Positions 15,578 through 20,071 of a DNA stretch of 20,071 nucleotides are shown here, piece by piece. This DNA is from Synergistaceae bacterium (GTDB lineage Bacteria > Synergistota > Synergistia > Synergistales > Aminobacteriaceae): positions 1-20,071 of the forward strand of contig JAFTBT010000072.1 of assembly GCA_017455085.1 (NCBI GenBank), read 5' to 3'. How positions within the stretch are numbered: the stretch's first letter is position 1; the number at the start of each line of letters is the position of its first letter. The notes under the pieces are model-generated. The model ran no database searches. It was not told where the DNA came from and saw only the letters and a program-made list of their open reading frames with translations. Made by a program: the position numbers and the translations under genes.

Positions 15578-18124
15578 ATGTTTTCCCATAAATTCAGCAT
15601 GGAGAGTGTATCAATCTTGTTCGTCAATAACATCTACTATCGCGCACTCAGAATCTCTCACGCACAAACCCTCAACTATTACGCCGTACTCTCGTCAGAA
15701 ATCCAGCCCCTCCCTCACCAAATCGAGGCTGTCTACAACAAAATGCTCACTCACTCACCGTTACGCTTCCTCCTCGCTGATGACCCAGGAGCAGGAAAAA
15801 CCATAATGACCGGCCTATACATTCAGGAGCTACTCATCCGCAACGCCCTCACTTCATGCATCATCATCGCTCCCGGCCCTCTCGCTGAACAGTGGAAGGA
15901 CGAACTCGCCTCAAAATTTCACATCCACTTCGGAATCTTTCCGGACGACTTCGAGTCAGACTCCCCCTTCTGGATCGCACGCCTCGACACTCTCGCACGC
16001 AGCAAAGACCTCCAGCAGCAGCTATTCTCACTTTCCAGCACTTGGGATCTCGCCGTCATCGATGAGGCTCACAAACTCTCCGCCCATGTCGCCGCCAACG
16101 AAACACACTACACAAAACGCTTCCGGTTAGGTCAGCAACTCTCTGCCGCCGCAAAAAATTTCCTCCTCCTCACCGCCACTCCACATAACGGCATACCCCA
16201 AGACTACATGCAATTCATCTCCCTCCTGAGCGAAAACACAGCATCTCGACATTTCCGCAGACTCCTCAAGGAAAACCTCCTAACTTTCGACTGCTCTCAC
16301 CTCTTCCCAGAACGCGAGGCCTTCACAGCTAGCTACTCACTTTCACCCTCAGAATACGCACTCTACAATCACGTTACCGAATACGTCCGCGAACAGTTCA
16401 ACCTCGCAGAAAGACTCGACACCAGACACAAATACTCCGTCGGGTTCGCAATGACCATCCTGCAAAAACGCTTGGCCTCATCTCCTGAAGCTATATACCA
16501 GTCTCTCACACGCAGGCTCGAAAAGTTACGCAAACAGCTCGCAGAATCCTCACGCAACACCAGAATCACAGGCTGCTACGCTGACGATTGGGAGGACGAA
16601 GATTTTGCGGAGGACATCGACACTCCAGCAAGCTATGTTTCCGCGTCAGAGACCCTCAACGAATTACGCACAGAGATCCGCATACTCAACGCCTTAGTCT
16701 CCGAAGCCCACAACGTCAGAATCTCAAGCAACGACACAAAATGGCGCGAACTCTCCAGAATCCTACAGACAGACTCCCTCATCTCCCGTAACGGCCAAAC
16801 ACAAAAGCTCATCATCTTCACCGAATACAGGGACACACTCAACTACTTGGCCGACAAAATCACTTCATTCACAGGCAGAAATGACTCCGTCATCACCATT
16901 CACGGAGGACTCTCACGCTCCGAAAGACACGCAGCAGAATCCGCCTTCATGCATGACCCTAACGCCAGAATCCTAATCGCTACTGACGCCGCAGGTGAAG
17001 GCATCAACCTACAATGCTCGCACCTCATGATCAATTACGATCTCCCTTGGAATCCCAACAGGTTAGAGCAACGTTTCGGACGCATCCACAGAATCGGTCA
17101 GGAAAATATCTGCTATCTCTGGAATCTCGTCGCTCACAATACACGCGAAGGCTCTGTGTTCGAACGCCTATTACTCAAGCTCAGCGAGGAAAGCAAGGCT
17201 CTCGGCGGCCAAGTGTTTGACGTGCTCGGCAAGCTCTCCGTTGACGGAAAACCCCTCCATGAACTCATACTTGACGCTGTACGCGGAAAAGATACCCCCT
17301 CACTCCCGGAATCACTCACGGCAGGACTCCTCAATCAACGTTCCCGAAACTCCAGCACCCTCACTCACGCACAAGTACGCGACATCAAGAACGCTCTGGC
17401 TGCTGACTCCGCAAACAGGCTTCACCCGCAATTCATAGAGGCATTTTTCCTTGAGGCATTCAGGACTCTCGACGGGAGACTCTTCGGACGCGGAAAGGGC
17501 TGTTACGAGATTATGCGTGTGCCTCCGGAGATCAGGTGCATGGACTCCAGAATCAGGGACCATTACCGCAGAATTTGCTTCGACAGGAATATTAGCAATG
17601 CTGAAGTCATACTACAGGGGCATCCGTTACTGAATGCATTAGTGTCGGCGATTCTTGAGCGGTATTCCGACGCAGACACCCTCACTCCTGACTCCGAAAA
17701 CTCCACTCCCGAAGGCAGAAAGGCCGTAGAGTCCGCAGCTATGTGTGCAGTGATGAGAATCGAGCGGGCTTTGGGGAATACACCCGTTGACGTGAGCAGG
17801 GAAAATCTCGGCTACGACATCGAGAGCCACACTCCGGAAGGGGCTTTGCGCTTCATCGAGGTCAAGGGCAGACGTAAGGGGGCAGCTACCGTTACGCTGA
17901 CGGCCAACGAGATTAATTCTGCACTCCAGAATCCCAGTGATAGCATCCTTGCGCTGGTGGAGGTTGACGGCGATAATACACACACACAGTACCTACAACA
18001 CTCATTCACGAATCACCCTGACGACTCAGCAGTCAGTGTTACGTTCAGCATTGCGGCTCTCGTGAAAAATTCGGTGTGCGTGTACAAAATCGGGACTATC
18101 AACGGTGAAAGTGCGGGCTGTTAG
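15578..18124 (+). CDS. SNF2-type (SF2) helicase with C-terminal DUF3883-like nuclease-fold domain
   Basis: This 848-residue protein has SF2/SNF2 motifs in order: Walker A DDPGAGKT at 68-75, DEAH at 162-165, LTATPHNG from 198, a conserved strand LIIFTEYRDT, and motif VI QRFGRIHRIGQ at about 498-508. An acidic insert lies near 330-345. The C-terminus (about 715-810) matches the DUF3883 pattern, with GYD747I followed by IE761VK763GR. That is a D...ExK arrangement like PD-(D/E)xK nucleases. Helicases of this kind (for example DrmD-like and DISARM-related proteins) act on foreign DNA with a methylase partner. The start is uncertain: ATG 15578 or ATG 15599, neither with a ribosome-binding site. The methylase gene starts 50 bases downstream, so the two probably form an operon. 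DNA translocation linked to restriction is the likely role, by family inference. Confidence 0.9.
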   Translation: MFSHKFSMESVSILFVNNIYYRALRISHAQTLNYYAVLSSEIQPLPHQIEAVYNKMLTHSPLRFLLADDPGAGKTIMTGLYIQELLIRNALTSCIIIAPGPLAEQWKDELASKFHIHFGIFPDDFESDSPFWIARLDTLARSKDLQQQLFSLSSTWDLAVIDEAHKLSAHVAANETHYTKRFRLGQQLSAAAKNFLLLTATPHNGIPQDYMQFISLLSENTASRHFRRLLKENLLTFDCSHLFPEREAFTASYSLSPSEYALYNHVTEYVREQFNLAERLDTRHKYSVGFAMTILQKRLASSPEAIYQSLTRRLEKLRKQLAESSRNTRITGCYADDWEDEDFAEDIDTPASYVSASETLNELRTEIRILNALVSEAHNVRISSNDTKWRELSRILQTDSLISRNGQTQKLIIFTEYRDTLNYLADKITSFTGRNDSVITIHGGLSRSERHAAESAFMHDPNARILIATDAAGEGINLQCSHLMINYDLPWNPNRLEQRFGRIHRIGQENICYLWNLVAHNTREGSVFERLLLKLSEESKALGGQVFDVLGKLSVDGKPLHELILDAVRGKDTPSLPESLTAGLLNQRSRNSSTLTHAQVRDIKNALAADSANRLHPQFIEAFFLEAFRTLDGRLFGRGKGCYEIMRVPPEIRCMDSRIRDHYRRICFDRNISNAEVILQGHPLLNALVSAILERYSDADTLTPDSENSTPEGRKAVESAAMCAVMRIERALGNTPVDVSRENLGYDIESHTPEGALRFIEVKGRRKGAATVTLTANEINSALQNPSDSILALVEVDGDNTHTQYLQHSFTNHPDDSAVSVTFSIAALVKNSVCVYKIGTINGESAGC

Positions 18125-18174
18125 CGTTATGATTAGCGCAACAATCCCCATAATCACACGAAGGAGTAATCACT

Positions 18175-20071
18175 ATGTCCCGCAAAAAACTAATCGAGGT
18201 CTCCATTCCCCTTGAGGCCATCAACTCCGCATCCGCCAAAGAAAAATCCATCCGCCGAGCAAACCCCTCAACCCTTCACCTCTGGTGGTCACGTAAACCC
18301 ATCGCCACAACCCGCGCAGTACTCTGGGCCTCCCTCGTCGACGACCCCGGCAACGACTCCGACCGCCAACGCCTCCACTCCATCCTCGCAAAACTCGTTG
18401 AGTGGGACAAGCACCACGTCGTCAACCCCGACACCCTCAAAGCCGCAAAAGCTGAACTCGCAAAACTCCCTCAGCCCCTCCCAGAATTCCTCGACCCCTT
18501 CGCCGGAGGAGGCTCTATCCCCCTCGAAGCACAACGTCTCGGACTCACTGCACACGCTCACGACCTCAACCCCATCGCCGTCATGCTCAACAAGGCCATG
18601 ATCGAGATACCCCCAAAAGTCGCAGGCAAGCACCACGTTCACCCAGACACACAGATTCAGGAAAAAGCCCTCATCACTCCTGAAGGCCTCTCGGAGTTCG
18701 CTGATGACGTGAAACACTACGGCCAACTCCTCAAGCAAAAAGCCCTCGCACAAATCGGACACTTATACCCCAAAATCCACACACAGGACGGAGACGCTAC
18801 AGTCATCGCGTGGCTCTGGGCGCGCACCGTCAAATGCCCTAACCCCAACTGCAAATGCCATATGCCCCTCGTGTCGTCATTCATGCTCTCCACAAAGAAA
18901 GACCGCAAATTTTGCGTAGTACCTCACTTTGACGGCTCAGCAATCACCTACACCGTAAAACACCTCGCAAACGATGAACCCGAACCAGAATCACCCAAGA
19001 TCGGCAAGGGAAAATTTATCTGTTCGGCGTGCGGTGCCTCCGTCAGCAACGACTACCTTCACGAAAAATTCTCGGCTCACGAGGACGGAAGAGTCTTGCT
19101 CGCTGTTGTGGCTGAGGGCGAACGAGGAAGGCTGTATCTTTCCGCAACACCTGAACACGTGCAGGCCGCAGATGTCCCAAGACCGGAAGACTTCCCTGAC
19201 GCAGAAATGCCGGATGAACACCACTTCAGCCCGCGACTTTATGGGCTTCCGAATTTCGCAGACCTCTTCACGAACAGGCAGCTAACCATGCTGACGACCT
19301 TTAGCGACCTTTTGCCGGAAGTGCAGGAGGAAGTTCGGCGTGATGCTCTGCGTGCGGGAATGAGTGAGTCCGACGCGAAGGGGTATGCGGAGGATGTGAG
19401 TATGTATCTTGCGCTTGCGGTGGACAAGCTGACGGATTATCACTCTACTCTTTGCTCGTGGGAAACGTCAGGAGAATTAATCGGACACACTTTCACAAGG
19501 CAGGCTATTCCTATGATATGGGACTATGCGGAGGGTAATCCGTTCTGTAAATCTTCAGGGTGTTTTGACAGTATGCTCGGCTGGATTGTTGACGTTCTGG
19601 AGCAATTACCGGCAGGCCCTCAAGGCACGGCAGAGCAGCATGATGCGCAGGAGTTGGCCCCTTCAGTGAAGAATATGATTGTGTCCACAGACCCGCCGTA
19701 TTACGACAATATAGGGTACGCGGATTTATCGGATTACTTCTACATATGGATGAGGCGGAATCTGCGTGATGTGTATCCTGAACTTTTCAGGAGGGTGCTT
19801 GTGCCTAAGGATGAGGAGCTAGTTGCAAATCCATATCGTCATGGAGGTAGCAAGCAAAAGGCCAGAGACTTTTTCGAGGCTGGAATGCTGGAGGCACTGA
19901 AGAACATATACCGTTATGCGACGGATGAGTACCCTGTAACGATTTACTATGCGTACAAGCAGAAGGAGGCAAAAGATTCTGAGGGAGGCTCTGCGGGCTG
20001 GGAGACTATGCTGAAAGCGGTGATAGAGGCGGGATTTCAGGTAACAGCGACTTGGCCGATACGTACGGAGC
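18175..20071 (+). CDS. DUF1156-type DNA adenine methyltransferase, 3' end beyond window
   Basis: The frame is open from ATG 18175 to the right edge, giving at least 632 residues. AAGGAG lies 8 bases upstream. The N-terminus has the DUF1156 hallmark (LIEVSIPLEAINSASAKEKS, then a PSTLHLWWSRKP segment). The SAM-binding motif FLD107PFAGGGS is followed by a roughly 400-residue insert and then the catalytic D506PPYYDNIGYADLSDYF, so the order is binding motif, insert, catalytic motif. The insert carries a zinc-ribbon-like set C221/C226/C228 and C283/C286. It probably methylates adenine N6 to mark self DNA. Partners in known loci include SNF2 helicases, DUF499-type ATPases, DUF3780 proteins and phospholipase D-fold proteins; apart from the helicase they would lie to the right. 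The target site is unknown. Confidence 0.9.
   Translation, partial: MSRKKLIEVSIPLEAINSASAKEKSIRRANPSTLHLWWSRKPIATTRAVLWASLVDDPGNDSDRQRLHSILAKLVEWDKHHVVNPDTLKAAKAELAKLPQPLPEFLDPFAGGGSIPLEAQRLGLTAHAHDLNPIAVMLNKAMIEIPPKVAGKHHVHPDTQIQEKALITPEGLSEFADDVKHYGQLLKQKALAQIGHLYPKIHTQDGDATVIAWLWARTVKCPNPNCKCHMPLVSSFMLSTKKDRKFCVVPHFDGSAITYTVKHLANDEPEPESPKIGKGKFICSACGASVSNDYLHEKFSAHEDGRVLLAVVAEGERGRLYLSATPEHVQAADVPRPEDFPDAEMPDEHHFSPRLYGLPNFADLFTNRQLTMLTTFSDLLPEVQEEVRRDALRAGMSESDAKGYAEDVSMYLALAVDKLTDYHSTLCSWETSGELIGHTFTRQAIPMIWDYAEGNPFCKSSGCFDSMLGWIVDVLEQLPAGPQGTAEQHDAQELAPSVKNMIVSTDPPYYDNIGYADLSDYFYIWMRRNLRDVYPELFRRVLVPKDEELVANPYRHGGSKQKARDFFEAGMLEALKNIYRYATDEYPVTIYYAYKQKEAKDSEGGSAGWETMLKAVIEAGFQVTATWPIRTE

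Noticed and set aside
15578..20071. BREX or a standard type I or type III restriction system
   Set aside because: No PglX, PglZ or BrxL features, no HsdS-like specificity subunit, and no type III Mod/Res arrangement are visible in the window.

Overview
This window looks like a bacterial chromosome with moderate GC content. It encodes exported proteins, a fused TRAP-type permease remnant and large membrane-anchored phosphorelay proteins, and it uses some TTG starts. This mix would suit a Gram-negative-type gut or rumen anaerobe such as a Synergistota member. That assignment is an inference from gene content, and nothing here fixes the taxonomy.

Layout. (1) Positions 1-2820 are decayed DNA. 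A TnpB-type insertion element (tnpB with a premature TGA) has landed in a TRAP transporter large-subunit gene, which then degraded further. A dead NadB/FrdA-type flavoprotein gene follows, behind a duplicated palindromic promoter-like module. (2) Positions 2823-5160 hold an intact exported HAD-family phosphatase, a six-unit 26-bp tandem repeat array, and two small exported PepSY proteins. A 10-G run occupies the ribosome-binding position of the first PepSY gene. (3) Positions 5168-14194 form a signalling locus. A leftward three-gene operon encodes two 7-TM hybrid histidine kinases and a PAS/GGDEF/EAL protein whose two cyclic-di-GMP enzyme domains both look degenerate. A divergent pair encodes an HK-REC-HPt kinase and a tandem-receiver response regulator. 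About 106 bp separate the two units and contain two back-to-back extended -10 elements. (4) Positions 14195-14503 have no gene but can fold into a roughly 200-nt RNA with a long-range closing stem and a strong terminator. (5) Positions 14504-15451 encode an exported alpha/beta hydrolase on the minus strand. (6) Positions 15578-20071 hold the start of a probable anti-phage locus: a SNF2-type helicase with a C-terminal DUF3883-like domain, then a DUF1156-type adenine methylase that runs off the right edge.

How the parts may work together. The kinases and the response regulator probably form one phosphorelay, with the HPt domain as a possible relay point and the degenerate GGDEF-EAL protein as a possible ligand-sensing output. 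The helicase-methylase pair is the strongest candidate for an incompletely described system. It resembles the multi-gene methylation and helicase defence loci, but the genes that would define its type lie beyond the window.
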